Positions 10,984-26,028 of a stretch of 64,000 nucleotides of DNA are shown piece after piece. The notes under the pieces were generated by a model, which made no database searches, was not told the DNA's origin, and saw only the letters and a list, made by a program, of their open reading frames with translations. The DNA lies in assembly GCA_030770545.1 (NCBI GenBank), contig CM061100.1:7654501-7718500 (forward strand), written 5' to 3'. Positions within the stretch are counted from its first letter, which is position 1. Each line of letters begins with the position of its first letter. The stretch is from Macropodus opercularis (lineage: Eukaryota; Chordata; Actinopteri; Anabantiformes; Osphronemidae). Made by a program: the position numbers and the translations under genes.

Positions 10984-13900
10984 GGTAGCTGTCTGTTTGT
11001 TGGCAAAATATAACAATATCCAAAAACCCTGATCTGGCCAATATCATACTAATTGAAGAAGCCAAAAACACTTATGTAATGATGACTTGCCTCAAACATC
11101 TGGTTCTGTATGTGTCCAAGTCCACCTGAACGTGTTTAAATATACAAATGAAACTTTATACAGTATTTGATCGTGGTTCACTCTGTACATGAGGGAAGAG
11201 AGGAAGTGAATGATCAAGAATAAACTAAATGAGAGCAGGTGCACATACTGGGTTTCAGTTATACTGGCAGTGCTGTTTTGGGGTTTAATGACGTTATAAA
11301 GACACTAGAAGGCAACACACATTTAATCTCTTCACTAGATGTACTGTATGGGCCTGGATAGATACTAGAATGAAAGACTGAGGACAAGCAACCCATCATT
11401 TAGACCAAAGTCTAATCCTGCTTTTGACAGGACACATGAGACAGAAGCAACGCATGGAAAACTACAAAACACCAGCTTTCCACTAGTGTAAAGCATTTCA
11501 GCCCGGAGCCTTGGACCAACCTGCTCAAAGACGGAGGGGAATTACCCTGACCTGGTAAACACACACACAAACATGCGTAAGTCAAATGAGTCCCAGCTGT
11601 GAAGAGTTGCGTGATACAGCAACAATTAAATGTGGAGAGGAGGCAGGACATGTTGACCTACTAAGCAGAGGCACACAACGAGGGTGAGGGAGATGAAAAG
11701 ATGGATGGAAGGTGAGAGAGATGAGGTTTCATGAAGCTGTACTGTACAGCACACTGGTTTGTGTTCACACAGACAAAGCAGAGAATATGCTTATATCCCC
11801 ATAAAACGCTTATTTCCAGTAACGTCATCCCTGTGAAGACAGTTCACTAGAAGTCAGAGGCTCCACTCTTGGCTTTCTGCGTTGCAAGAGTCAGATTTTA
11901 CTGTGATTCACCTCCGTCTAGAAAAGTCCAAGTGAAGAGGAGCTGTGGTGTGGTCGACTTCACCTCCAAGCAAGGCTTCCAAGCAGGGGTGACGGATTTG
12001 GAAACACACACAAAGTGAAAACAGACCCATCTGTCAGTGGCTGATGTTGCCTTATGTGGAGATCCAACTTTTTAAATAAGTTATTAGTAAACATTTAAGG
12101 AGCCAAGGTGTTAAGAATAACTTCGCTAAGGTCAGAAGGCAGATGAACTGTTCAGATTAGCGTGCTGTGCATAGCTTCTGCTGAATATTGGCTGCTTACG
12201 CAGATGGATGATGTCAGTGTCATTTCTTTAGCTACGATGCTGAACGGTTCCTCAGTCAGCCCAGATGCATATTGAAAAATATGTTACAAGACCCTGAAGG
12301 CCTCGTACTGAGGAGGTGAAAAAAAAAAAAAACCCACGTGATTATAAAAACTCATCAGTTCATATCTGAGTCTAGAGCCGTGTTGCACTCGTCAGCAGGT
12401 GAATACATAGAGTAGGTGGCAGGAGACAAACACTTGTTTGCATTGCTGACTCTGTAAAACAAACAAAAAAAAACAAATAATGCAATAATCACCTCCCCAC
12501 TAGCATTTTAAGAGGTGAAGTCAACCACAGCCACAGCAGTAGGTCGAAGTGTGTTCAAACACACAATCAAACGCATGTGTACATGAACTGTATTATACAC
12601 ACGAGCAGACAAAAACTATCTGATTTACTCCGGCCACCCAACCTCATTTAGCTAATAAAGCTTTTGAGTCGCAGCCCAGATGGACTCGACGCGCTGGTTG
12701 GAGTAAACAGAGCTTTAAAAACTAAAAAAAAAAAAAAAAAAGATTCTGAGCTGGCGGCTCTGACTAATAAACTTTATACTAGCAGGTGACTTTATTAAGA
12801 CTGCAGGGGAAACGTGTAGAGACGTTTGCTTGCAGAATACGAGAGGCTTCAAACAACCTGGTGTCACCATGTTAGGACGGCAAACACAGATCTACACGCA
12901 AGGCTCACAAACAAACTCACATCTAACTTTGTACATTTATGGAGTTTTGCTTTATTATTTTTTTTATTTAATAATGTACATCTTGCTCTACTATAAATCG
13001 AGCAGGTCTGATTGGGATTGCATCAGTGCTGCATGTTTAAACTAAGCACAATTGCGTTGTCAGATTGATGACGTCTGCAGTGAAATTAAATTTGTGTGTA
13101 AACATGAAACCTGTTGGATTTGTAAGCAGTGAGGACCCAGCCCCTGTTTAGGCAGCGCAGCGCGTCATGTGTGATAACACGCACAACCGTAGACGTTGGT
13201 GCCCAAGAGCCAAACAAGGCTCCATGTGCGCACATCAACATGACAGCACAGAGAAGATGGTGATGAAAAAAATGGCGCTAAAGGTTTGGACTAATCGGGA
13301 GGCAGCTGACAGGCCGCCTGCAAGATCGACAAAACAAAACGCAGATGTGTTTTATATGGACTGTCACTCCACATAAAAGGAATTACAGACAGAACGAAAT
13401 TGCTACAGTGATTTCTGAACATGCTGAACATTCTGAACGCGCTTTGCACGTACACCGTTAGCAGAGAGATTTCAGAAAATGGACAAGATGACACTGTGTG
13501 GCGTTATTAAAAAAAACAACAACAACAAAAAAAAAAACGGTGGATGATGCTGTAGTATGGTGTTTCCATGGTTGTCGGTTTTTTCCAACGGGCATATGAC
13601 AGACATTTTTACAACCCCAGCACACGGTGTTAAACAGAACTTTGAGTCCTGTCAGATCAAATCAGATTTTGTACATTTTAATAAACATTGTTGACACTAT
13701 ACACACACGCACGGCCTGCTCTGTTCCACTAGAGTTCAGCAGCCCACCTCACCGCGATCTCCCCAGACCAGCGAGATGAAATAATGTTCACACTGACAAA
13801 GAAAAATCTGCCCGTCTATCCAAGGAAGCGGGGAAAACAGGCGAGGGGCGGAAAAGTATTCCTCACACAAAGAATCGGCACAAAAGGCCAAGCGCGCTAG

Positions 13901-15189
13901 AGACTGGAAGATGTAGCCGCAAAACCCTGGTTCCTAAAACCACACAAAAAACAATAACTGCTGATCTTTATAGGCATGAAAAAAAAAATCTGTTTTACTG
14001 CAATGTTATAAAATTAGGTCTGTCTAGAAATATCTGCTGTCTTTTTCCCAATCCCAGAGCGCAGTGCCAATATTAATACACCTCCTAGAACACAGAGGCA
14101 ATGTTATTTCATCTGGAGCTTGAGTGTCTGGATGTGTGCGTTTTGGCCTGCTTGAAATTACATCTAGGAATAAAACGACCCCTAAAAGCCAAGTTTAAAA
14201 ACTACACACACACTGAATGGAATCTGTACTATGTTGGACCCCCAGTACGAGGACTGACAGAACAGTCAAACAGGAGCTGAACGAGGGCCAGACACAGCCA
14301 GGAATCAGACCAAAGAGGACTCACTCACACCCTCCTAAGCCTCAGCTGTGGTGCAACTCTTAAACCCATCTTTCAAAGCAGCACCCGCACCACAACAGGT
14401 CTTTACCTATGGATACATTAATACGGTTTGTTTAGTTTTTGCTTTTCCTGCTCTGACAAATCGAAATATCTGCTGTGCGGGAACAAGACCTGGCAACTTT
14501 GTGTGTGAGTTGTAGTTACTAGCAGAGTGATCTCAGTCGGACTTGGGGAGTAAAAAGTCAAAAGGCTTGAAAGGGAGCAAAAACAATTCAGCTTTCCGAT
14601 AACAACAGTCTTTTCGCAGCTATTGACTCAATATATTTGAAAGAAAAAAGTGGCGATAGTGAACCATGAAATGTAATGACGAGCACAAAGATCCCGAATC
14701 CTAGGGAACTAAATGAAATTCAGCCAAATTAATTTAATTTTTTGCACATGTTCTTTCGCTAGTGTACAAATACAATTAAACATCCTGCACAGATATCAAG
14801 CAGATTATCAAACAGATATGAGGATAATTCAATATTTCTTGCCGATGGGGCTCCATTTTTTGTGCTGGGAGTAAAGTTCAAGTAAACTGCTTTGGTATAA
14901 CTTCAGGAAATAGCCGCAGGAAAGAGCCTGTGTACAGAACTATACAAACAATGCTGATTTCAGTTTTATGTGAATGACATGAACCATGGTCATTTATAAA
15001 GAGAGCCGACATCATCTGTGCTTCGCCACGTACAAACAGACAGGCAGGTAATTTTAGACCCCAGGAGAACAAATTGGTCTGTGTCACCCACTCAGGTCAA
15101 TCAAGAGAGCGATGGGAGGGGGGGAAGCAAAAAGAGGCCAAGAGACGAGACCGAAGGGATGACCGGGTCAAAAATATACATATATTTAT

Positions 15190-15211
15190 ACACACACACA
15201 CACACACACAA
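15190..15211. repeat. (CA)n microsatellite
   Basis: About 11 CA units preceded by an AT-rich ATATATTTATA run. Confidence 0.85.
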
Positions 15212-18200
15212 AGGGTAATTATAGACAAAGTTTAAAGGTAAACTAAATGAAAAAAAAACTGTCTCTGTCCTCCCACTGGTGGTCCATATTCCCACTATTG
15301 CCTCTTGATTTACTTGCCTGGGTAGGAGTGAGATCAGAGCAGCAGTTCAGCACTGAGCATCTCTAACTAACAATAACAAATAAGAAATTACAGTATAGAG
15401 ATGAGAGAGGAAGAAAAAAAAATTAAAGCTAAAAGAAAGAGCAAGAAACCAGTAAAACATAACAAAAAGGCAAATAAAAGCAGAACAGGGGAGGGACAGA
15501 GGAAGAGGCGGACACAAGGAGAGCCGGTGGTCCGTTTCCTTGTTTTCAGTGATATTTAATTACCCAAGTAGGAGTAAGTTCAGTAGATCAGTAGATCAGC
15601 AGTAGGAGTAGCAGGCCTTCATCAAAGCACCAGTCACTGCTTATTAGAATATTATTACAGAACAGCAGCAGCAAGCCAGTGGGCTGATTACTGACTGGGT
15701 CCAATGGGAGGCCTCATTTGGCTGGAATGTATGGAGGTTGAAATGGGGAACAGGGATAAACATAGAAATACTATTTATAGACTTGACGTCTTGATAGGCT
15801 TTTATAAAAGCGTCTCTGCGTCGACCAAAACCATGACAGTACTGCTTTAAATCGTACAGTGGCTTTCATTGATATGAGACTCTCTCCTCTGGCTTCAAAT
15901 CAAGAAAAGGCATGTAAGGAATACAACATTATTAATTATTATATTATCAACTGTTTCTAAATTGTATTATACTAAAAGATATTGTTTGTGTTGTGGTTAT
16001 TCTTCACAAAATGCAGGCTTGGGGAACTTCAGTATATACAGTTCGAGTGCTAATTTTAGGCTTTTTTAATAACTTGATATGATAAACGCTCAACACAGAA
16101 CAGGTTATTAAAATACAGTCGTGATCTACGCTTGCCAATTCTAGGTTCACATGCGAAGTAGAAGAGCATTGTGGGTAATTACTCTACTACTACCTACAGG
16201 AAGACAGATCTCCTCCATCTCTCAGTGCAGACACCGAGCTGCTGATTGGTTGGGTGAAATTAGCCACAGCAATACCTGATGCTTATCCCCCGATCTGACA
16301 CGGCTGGTTGATGTGTTCCTCTACCACACAAAACGCGCGTTGCCACGAAGCCCGCAGGCCTCTGCAGCGCACAATTGATCCCTTCGAACTCACGCACACA
16401 GAAACATACGCGCCTAGAGTGTGGTCCAACCAGCGACCACCGTGACTGAATGAGTCACAAACACACGCGCCTCAAGCGCTCGCTTATTCCTGACTGAAAA
16501 AATGTTTACGCAAAGAAGTCTCGTGATAAAACAATAATGCATATTAGCACTAATTTCACACAAGAGAATGCATTTGATCTTTTTTTTTTTTTTTTAACCC
16601 ACGCATGCAGACATTTTTTAGCTAAATAGATTATGGCCACAATTCTCCTTTAAAATGAAGAAATCCGGGAGACTGCATACTGTGACATACTGTACGTATG
16701 TGTGTGGACGGGCTCCGAGTGAGTCAAGGTTGGCCTAATTGAGGGTTGTTTGTATGTCTGGGGGAACGTGTAAATGATGGAGTTAAGAACAAAATGAAGG
16801 AAAGGAGGGAGCAGGTGGCCTCCTTCATCTGGACCACAGCTGTAAGCAGCGTGACTCACACTCCTAACACACACGCACACACACACGCCTGCTCAAGAAC
16901 ACACTTGTGAGTGTACAATGCTAAAAGCGCTGGCGACATCTTGAATCACATCACTGTGTCACAGTCTGAACCTTGATGTTGTGCAGTACAGGGTGAATGA
17001 ATCATTTCATAAACTAATGTTTTAGGTGTTTTTAAACTTTTGGTATATAATTTGGTAAACAATTTTAAAAAAGTAAAAACACAGTAAACAGCTTAGTACA
17101 ATACGTGAGGAGTCAATAATTTAGTCCAGGTCATTCGGCTACGTTCACGGTTCTTTTTGTAGTTCGCTTGTGGACGGCAGGTTTTTATTTTTGGAGGGGT
17201 GGCGAGCTACACGTGCATCCATGCATGTGGAGGGGACATGGGGGTGTTTGGCCTTCAGGGCATAGTTAGGGTCCTTTGGAGCGCAAGGTTTTTTTCTCCT
17301 CCTTTGATTTCACTTTGATTACTGGAACACTTAACGCAGGACATGCATTAGCACAACAAGTTGGGCAACAGCTCAATTGCTGCGTTCAATTAAACCAACA
17401 AATGACACACTCCCTAAACCCCTGTCTCATTCTGAATCACTATATATATATAAAAAAAAAAAGGGGCTGCGCTGATTCTAATCAAATTTGATGCAGAGAA
17501 AAAAAAAAAAAAAAAACTAGAAGGAATCTAAATATTTTTACTAATTGAGATATAAATTATGTGTCAAAGTTTAGTTTGATGGGAATTTGAGCTCATGATT
17601 TGGAGGCATGTGTAAAACGTATTTATTTGGGTATCAAGGTTTACTTCATTTAATCATTTAGTCAAATCTGAACATTAATAAATTCAGAGGACAATAGTTT
17701 ATCGTAATTCTGTATAAATTGTTAATGGATCCAGATCTTGACGATGACTTTAGCTATGCCAGCAGGACCAACACGTGATGTCTTTTAGTGTAAAACAAGC
17801 GCCTTCCAGACCTCCCCAGAGATTCCTCTTTCTCCTTGACTACTTGAATTTGGATCATCCTCTTACTGTTCTGCATTCCTCATGGCTTGTTGAGATTCCA
17901 TGTCTTGGATTGCGGTTTCCCTTCGCTATATTGGTTATTTGACTAAACGTTGGCATTGTTCATATTTTGAATTCTTAACATGCCGTTTTTATGGTTGGAG
18001 CACTGGAGAATAATTGGTTTTCGTTGTTACGGCGAGTCACTGAATCTTTGATCTGAACATTGTTTGGAACCAAATCTAATCGTGTGCGTTTACCTTTCGA
18101 TTTGTTTCTTCATACATTGCCCAGTAACACAGAGCAGGAACCTGCTTGGAACACGTTGCACAAATATTGCCTGAGAAATCTACAAATTAAAAGGCAAAGT

Positions 18201-21200
18201 GCTGGACCACTGATCTGATTCCAATTATAACTTCAACTTAAACAAATGCTGCATCTTATTAGTGCCCAGCCAAGCTATTAAAAGTGTTTTACTTGTTTAC
18301 CAGGCAAATGGAAAACAAACAAACCACATACAAACCAGATATTTGAAAGAGCAAGTATTTGGTACACGATGTGTGTATGTATGACAAAATACAGATGTGA
18401 ACAACAAACAATTGTATGTGCATAACCATGTAATCTAGAGTTGGCAGCAAACCTGGACACAGGGAAAAAACGCATCCAATGCAGAACAGAAGCAGCAGTA
18501 GAGTCGCCATCCTCGAGACATTAGCCCTGAACAAAAACGATACAGCCTCTGCTGGCAAAGTCCACACACACACAAAGACTCGAGGCTGAAACATTGCATC
18601 AACTAACAGATTACGTTTACAGTTGAAATGACATTATGGCAGCTTTCATTTGATGTTTGAAATGAGCCCAAGTAGTTTTGTCAAACGTGTGGAAACAGGT
18701 ACCGGAGCTGTGCGCCGTCCGTTTATGTGAATAGCTCGAGTCTGTGGTTGTTATGGTGCAGATTTGATCATTCTGCAGAGGTTTTCGAGTTTAAAAAAAA
18801 ATGCTATGAAGTGTGCAGTTCTATTCTTTGCACCACAAAATAAATATTTCTGATTCCTGCACCGCAGTGTTTATTTCCATTTCCTGTTGAGATAACTGAG
18901 TCTTATCTTCGTCTTTACAGGCATAAAATACCAAGTAGCGTTGTTGTTACAACTCACTGAATTAGAAATTATTTATTACAGATGTGTGAATTTCATTGAC
19001 CCAGCAGAACAGTAGTCTTTTCCATTTCATTGAGCTCGAGTCTGTTGTATATGACGGCTCTAAAATAAGGCTGTGATCTATGCTTTGTCACCCAGACACT
19101 TGATTCCACTAAGTCTTAACAACTGAACATTTCTCAAAAGTTGGTTTCACAGAAATAATACTGAAAGCAACACTGTGCTAAAGAACAAAGCACAGTCCCA
19201 ACTTAGACGGAGAGAAGGAACCATTTGTTTGCGTTTAGCTTAATCCCAAAACTCCATTCTGGTCCGGCCTTCATCTTGTTAATTGAAGTCACTGTAATCG
19301 TTATCATTTCAAAGTGTAAACAACACTGCATATTTAACACTTTAATCAAGACAAATGACACTATTGTTACGCAAAAGACACAATTATAGGCTTGGTATTA
19401 AATTGTGTATTAGATCGCAGTCGTCACCTCATCTCTGTCATCATTCCTTTCTCAGAATAGTTAAGGTATTTTGCCTGAAATCAGTGTTAGACAGTTTTAT
19501 CTACACAGAAATAATCTGAAACTAAACACGAGTGATGGCATGGAAACTTTTCCCCTTTAAGCCTCTTCCTATCGCGTCACTACTTGAACCAACCTATCGA
19601 AACCCGAATAGCATGACTTTCCTCCAGTAGGCAGACAACAGGATCCATTTATTTATTCACAGACCACTGAACGCGCTTGGTTACACAATTCATTTGTCCT
19701 TTACTGCATTTCCAGTTTCCATACTGATTCCAGTATCTCTCCCACCTATGCCTTTCTTCTTCATCACTCCCACAGACCCATCAGGGCTTCTTCTTCTTCT
19801 TTTTTTTTTAAGCACAGGCTTGCAAATCCATTAGTCAGTGTTATCTTCATGTCAACAGTTATTCTCAAATATTTACAATAGTTCCTGGTGGAGAGATATC
19901 CAGCCAGGAGTGGGATGATTCACCCTTTGTTAACACAAGTAACTCTGTACCACTCAAACACATGCACATAAGTAATGGGCCCAAAGTGTCCCAAAACATT
20001 ATTGGCACACCGTGACCTCTGAGAGCAGATTTGATCATGTGACTCAAGCTGCGAATGAAATTCAACAAACATCAAAACGTATATTTCGAGATATAATTTG
20101 CCTCAACTCTTTTCAACAATCTATGTAAAGGTCTCGACTCACAACGTGCCAGTCAGATTCTGTGGCAAGCAAAATATTTCTTTGGAAAGTTTTATTGATG
20201 CACTCTAATGTTCTGCAGCTTGTAAACGGATAGTGTAAATGTAGGAAGACTGTAGAAAAGCAACATTACTTCAGACACAAGCCTTGAGGTTTAAGGACGG
20301 CTGTAGTACGTCAGCAGAACATGCATCACAGAGAAGTGAACAACGATCTTTACTTTTACCAAACTGAAGACGACTCTTCGTCCTCACAGCTTTCAGAAGT
20401 GACTGCACTCACTGCTCCCACAATGCACCAGTACCATTTATTTAGCCACATGCAGGGGGAGCAGCAGGAGCTGAAGCAAGAACACAAAGCAAAATATACA
20501 CTTTGAAACGTACACCGGCAGGGGCACTGAGGCCACGCCAGGCTAACCACAGATACGTCGCACGTGGACGTGGACGCATCGTAAGACCTCAAGACGTGGA
20601 AATAACCACGCACTGCAAACATGAGCTTGTGCTTATTCGTGTATACACACAAATGCAAATTCATAATCATGCAAGTGTGTGAAATCTGTGATTTCACCTG
20701 TGGTTAATTTCTAGTCGGTCTGTCGGGTCATCACTTCCGTCTCGGTTTCGGTCAGTCTCTCCAGTCACAGTCGTAGCCTTAGTCATCGTCAGTCCCCTTT
20801 CGTAACAAAAGTGAGTCACCAGTAAACTGATGGATAAACAAGATGTTGGAGGCAGCGGTTTATTTGACATTTCTCTCTCTCCCTCTCTTCGTGGTGTCTC
20901 TCTTGGCCCATCTTTAACCGTGACCTCGTGCTGTATTTGTTTTAGTGTTGGGACTCTGTAGGGTTGTTCAGGGAAACGCACACGCAGACGGACACACTCG
21001 TATGCATTAACACTCACAAAAACAGACGTTGCTTAACAGAGTGTTTGTCTTTTCTTTTTGTAGAAGCATCAGATTCCAGTTATTTCAGCGCAGGTCATCT
21101 CTAATGTGGTTGAACTGCTGCACGAGGACTTTTTGACTCTACACGTTAATTCACACAGATTAATAGCTTGACAACAAACCCAGAAAATAATATACGAATA

Positions 21201-24200
21201 CATTTGGCATTTCCTAATGAGTTACACAGCTTTTAACAAATAACGGTTTTGTATTAATCACAGACAAAGTTATTTACTGGGAATTAATTGTCTTCCTCAT
21301 CTAACAAAAGCACAATCTGGCTATAACCATTACATTTCTATAATACATGAATACGTCACAGTGCTTTAGTGACAACTGCGAAACAGTGACTAAATACTTT
21401 GATACTAAATCCATATAAACCATTTTTAAAAAGTTGGATTAGTAGCGAATCTGTGTGAGCACTATTATAGGTGTAATCACGGCTCAGTGAACTCAACCTA
21501 CATGTGTAATGTGAGGTTAAATATAATTGTCCAAAGTATATGGCTTCAAATTGCAAAAAATAAAAGCTAATCTGTGTATAGAACGGGCTCTAGCTTCTAC
21601 CACCTCCTGACAGAGATCCTAACAGGCCTTTCCTTTATGGGAATAATTTGTAGACACATTACAAAACATATATGTTAATGAGGGGGGTGGTGAAAAGACA
21701 AATCAGCTGCTCTATAAAGATCCAGTAAAACATGCGGAGGAGAACACGGGAGGGATGGCGAGAGAGGAGAATTACACAGCATCGAATATTTCTGTCATCA
21801 TGAAGTCATCATAGCTGGTGATTCACCTTCCTGGGTCGCTTTCAGCTGCGCAGCATCCGTCTTTAATCTTATACCTACGGTACGTAATCAAGGAACACCA
21901 ACCTGTTGACAAGCTGGCATGAGTTGCAATCTATGTGCAAACCTGGCGTCAGTTTTGCTTGTTCAGGGATACACATACTGAACCCGCTCACACCTACACC
22001 CCTCTGCTGTAGAAAGAAGAAACAAAATACAGGTCTAAGGGAAATTTGGAATAAACCTCCTTGAATAAAGTGAGTAGACGATGGAAAAATGATGTCAGGA
22101 AATGATAAACACTGGTCTCGCCTAAATATTAGACTTGATAGCCCCATTTGTTACAAATGGCCAAATGCATTTAGTCTTCTAGAAGACAGAACCCTTGGAA
22201 ATATTAAAGTGAGCATGTGAGCCAATGTACAGTGTGATGAAGAACTGATCTTCTCATTTGTGTTTTTAAAGCCTTGGAGTTTATACAATCTTCATCACAG
22301 TTTGGCTCTACCACTCTACGTACTGTACATCAATTCTATAATTACAGTCGGTGTAATATCAAATTCACAACCTGTCTCTTGCAGATATTAGAGGAGTCAT
22401 GACTATCACGTTTCTAGCTTGTAGAGAGACTCTTTCCCACTGACACATGTAGACGAACTGTCCAAAATCTTATCAATAGCATGTGTTGACCGTTTTGTGC
22501 TGGATGTTCCTTTTTAAATAGACCCAATAACCTTTTTGCCTGAACTGTGAGCAGAAATGTAACTTGTTACTGACTTAACATCACTTTTCATCCATTTCTA
22601 CTTGGCTAGAGAGTCTTCCTCCATCAACTGTCTGCGTATTTTTTTTGCTCGCTCCACGTTGTTGTATTGTTTGTGCACCGTGTGGGTGGTTTACACGCAG
22701 ACTGTGTTGAATGCAAACTCGACCGCTTCCGCAGCTGGTTTCAAGGACTCAAAAGCTATTTTTGCTAAATCAGATTTCCACGACTCTAATAGGACACATT
22801 GACAAGACAAGTGTGACTGTAGCTTTGGTCTCATGAATTATCTTAAGACCAAACACACTTGATTGTGGTCTCTGGGTTCGTCCCTTCACCAGCAAAGACA
22901 CCGGAGTGAATTCCACGATTCACAGCACATTTTATCGGGCAATGAGACAAACCACAGTCAAAATCAAACTCAAAAGCACACCAACTGTGTAAGAACAATA
23001 TTTCCCCCTTTCGGGAACTAATCCAACAGTCTGGAAAATAAGAAAAGACTTTTCAGAATTCTGGGTACAATAAGGTCTCAAGTCTTCGTTTTAGGGTCTC
23101 TCCTGTCAAACAAAAAACAAAGGAATGTTTATGGTTTTTAAAAGCTGGTGTTGGTACAGGCTTGACGTTCTTGTATGTGCGCCACTGTCAGAATGCCAAT
23201 ACACTAAACTGGAGCAAAGACGCTGCAGCTTAGACAACAAGAGAGTCCACTGTGTCTTAAATACAATGCAACTGTAAAAGAATTAGCTCTGTGTCGATGC
23301 TGATGTTTCATACAAGCCCCAGCTGAACTGTGAAGCACACTGATGGGTTTTGCTTTGGGTCTGGTTACTTACAGTCTAATCACATCCGGGTCAAAATTTG
23401 ATACAGCATTGTTTACTGAGAAGAGGCACTTGTAGAGACCCACTGTCATACGTCAATGTTGTAACCAAATCAGCTCTAAAAGCCTGAGATGACCCTGGTT
23501 GTAATGGATTAGGCTCCACTGCACCCATTTAAAGTGGATCATGTCCCCGACACGCCGTGGGCTCACTAATACACCAGCTTAGTCTTCCCTAGAGACAAAC
23601 GTGACCCAGCGTCCTCAGCGCTGCTCTGCCTTCAATCTGTGTCCGAGCTCCACTGTGGTGAACATCGTGTTCTCTGTCCTCAGTCGCAAGCACAACAAGG
23701 CTTCCAAGCAGAATTTAAAAATGAACAGACACAATCTATCAGACTTCTCTTTGGACCTGTTGGGTCTAATCAAAACGTAACCAAAGTAAAAATTAAAATA
23801 TAGCATTTATGTAATAAAGGAATATAATGTAAACAACATCTCTCCTTTATGTATTTGTACAGGTTTATGCGCCACATCTCATCTTAATTACAACCTTTAT
23901 GTTAGCACTGCAACAGCTGAGGAGCATCTAACGCACACACAGGTCACGGCCTCTTATTAAGATTTCCTATTCTAGAGCGTTCTCTTGGCAGACGGTGCTG
24001 TGCTGCTGCAGTGTGTGGCCTGGCTGCACAAACACAAGAGTTTCACAAAAAGCTTTAATGTTACTACCAGTCCAAGAGGAGGCTCCTCAAACTGTCACAC
24101 TAATAAAGGTTTCCCATACTTAAATCCAATTTTCCTCACTGTACGTCTGTAACCTGTCTCTCTTTCTTAGCCAGCTTTCAACATTATACTTTTTAAACCA

Positions 24201-24376
24201 GACAAGGAAATAATGTAATAATGACTTTTAATTTCAAAAGCATGGTGGGATTGTGCCAGAACCTTCTCACCATCTGGACGGTGTTGGTCACTAAAACATG
24301 AAAGTCCCTGGCAGACTGTCAATACAACAGTTCACCATTTAAGAGGAGGACAAAGATTTGTCATTAACTTCCCAAG

Positions 24377-24380
<4 letters not shown>

Positions 24381-24409
<29 letters not shown>
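24381..24409. repeat. A29 homopolymer
   Basis: Twenty-nine consecutive A on the plus strand, followed about 260 bp later by another A-rich run near 24667-24694. No retroposon body was recognised upstream. The overlapping minus-strand frame is a poly-Phe artefact. Confidence 0.9.
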
Positions 24410-24413
<4 letters not shown>

Positions 24414-25982
24414 AATCATTATTGTCCTTCAGTGCTAATAACGATCTGAAGATCTTCGAAGGCTCTGTAAATCTGTGACATAGCATGTAGTATGGACCCA
24501 GACGTTGTGCAGATTCAGAACAGCTATAGTGACATAAGTGAAAACACCAAAACAAGAACGAGCACCAGAGATTCTTGTTGCCAGTGGAACTTGATAGCTT
24601 GTAATGTTGACAAACAGAAAAACCAAGGGGCTTTTTTTTGTTAAGGGTTTGGGATTGATTAAACAATAAAAAAAAATAAAAAATAAAAAAAAAAGACTGA
24701 CATTTACTTGTTTCTAGGCAAATTCGAAAAACAATGTGAAAACATCTGCAAAGCGCAGCATCTGTCCTATCGCAGTGATTTAAAATTAGTTTTGTCTGGC
24801 ACCATGTAACCAATTTGATCTGTTCATCGAGCCGAAGTCTGTCATGTATTATTGGTTTCTCTTTTGTTGGCAGAGCGCTGATTGCAGCCAGTCTAAATGC
24901 TCAAATGAGATACTTCGAGACAAACTAGAAGAATGTTTTCATCAATTATTGAGTGACAATGTCGCATTACACAACATCTGTAAACCTGCACTGTGCCAGA
25001 CGAGCCTTTGTGCTTCCCCCCCCCCCCATCTGTGTGGCGTTGAGCTCGCAGTGCCACATTTGCTGTCAGCACTTTCTAATATTCTCACTTAGCACAATAA
25101 ACCCCAGATGGCCATTATGTTTTTGCTGATTAAAATATGTGAAACATGAAAAGGCAAACGAGAGAAAAATAAAAAATAAATAATTTTTAAAAAATGATGA
25201 TTTCTCTTTTATCTGTCGTAAATGACATCAGCCACCCACACCGTTATACCACGAACTCCACTGAGACACCCCCGCAGAGTCTCCCTGCTGTGATTCCTTC
25301 TCTGTTACAGTACCACCCACATTCACGCTTTACATCTTCTGTGTACATATTAATGGACAGTAGCAACAGCTGCTGAAAGCATAAAGGGTCAAATGTATTC
25401 ATCAACAAACGATATCAAAACGTTTTGTGAGGCTCAAAGCTGCCATGTTGCGTTATGATTTATGTAAATCCATACACTGCTCGATGTTTCAGAGATTATC
25501 GATTGGGTTGACCTTGCTCCACGTTAAGCTAGTACAACTGTGGTGTTGGCAATAAGCTTCTATGCATGTATCAATCATACAGTCGACATATTGAGATACT
25601 GTACTGAAGGCAATAAGGAAAAAAACAACAACAACAAACCACTTGGTTTTTTGAAAAACCATCATCTAAATAAGAAGAATTCGTAACGTACACAGAAACA
25701 CTGCCATCTAGTGGCTGATGGTTTAATATCGTTTTGAAATTCACTCATTCAACATTGAAAAAGTGACAATAATACACGATTGGAAAATACATAAAGTTTA
25801 GTCGGCAAAAGGGAGTTGAGGTCCTAGAAACTACAAGCTGTACCTAAACTAAAACACTAACCTGCAGGTGTCATGCACTGATCAAGCCCCGACCCCAGAA
25901 CAGGTCACCATGCAGCTGGAGAGCGTGTCAGGACGTCAAGCATGTTGGCTGCTGGCGTCTCCACCTCATCCACCACACACAC

Positions 25983-25986
<4 letters not shown>

Positions 25987-26026
<40 letters not shown>
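25987..26026. repeat. (CA)n microsatellite
   Basis: About 20 uninterrupted CA units, the longest CA tract in the window. Confidence 0.95.

Positions 26027-26028
<2 letters not shown>

Noticed and set aside
20694..21017. 107-codon minus-strand frame beginning MSVNAYECVRLRVRF
   Set aside because: It looks somewhat protein-like, but there is no recognisable family, no flanking exon, and the length is within chance expectation for 26 kb of DNA. Kept only as a note for a homology search.
24379..24813. 144-codon minus-strand frame ending in poly-Phe
   Set aside because: Driven by homopolymer T on that strand. No protein signature.
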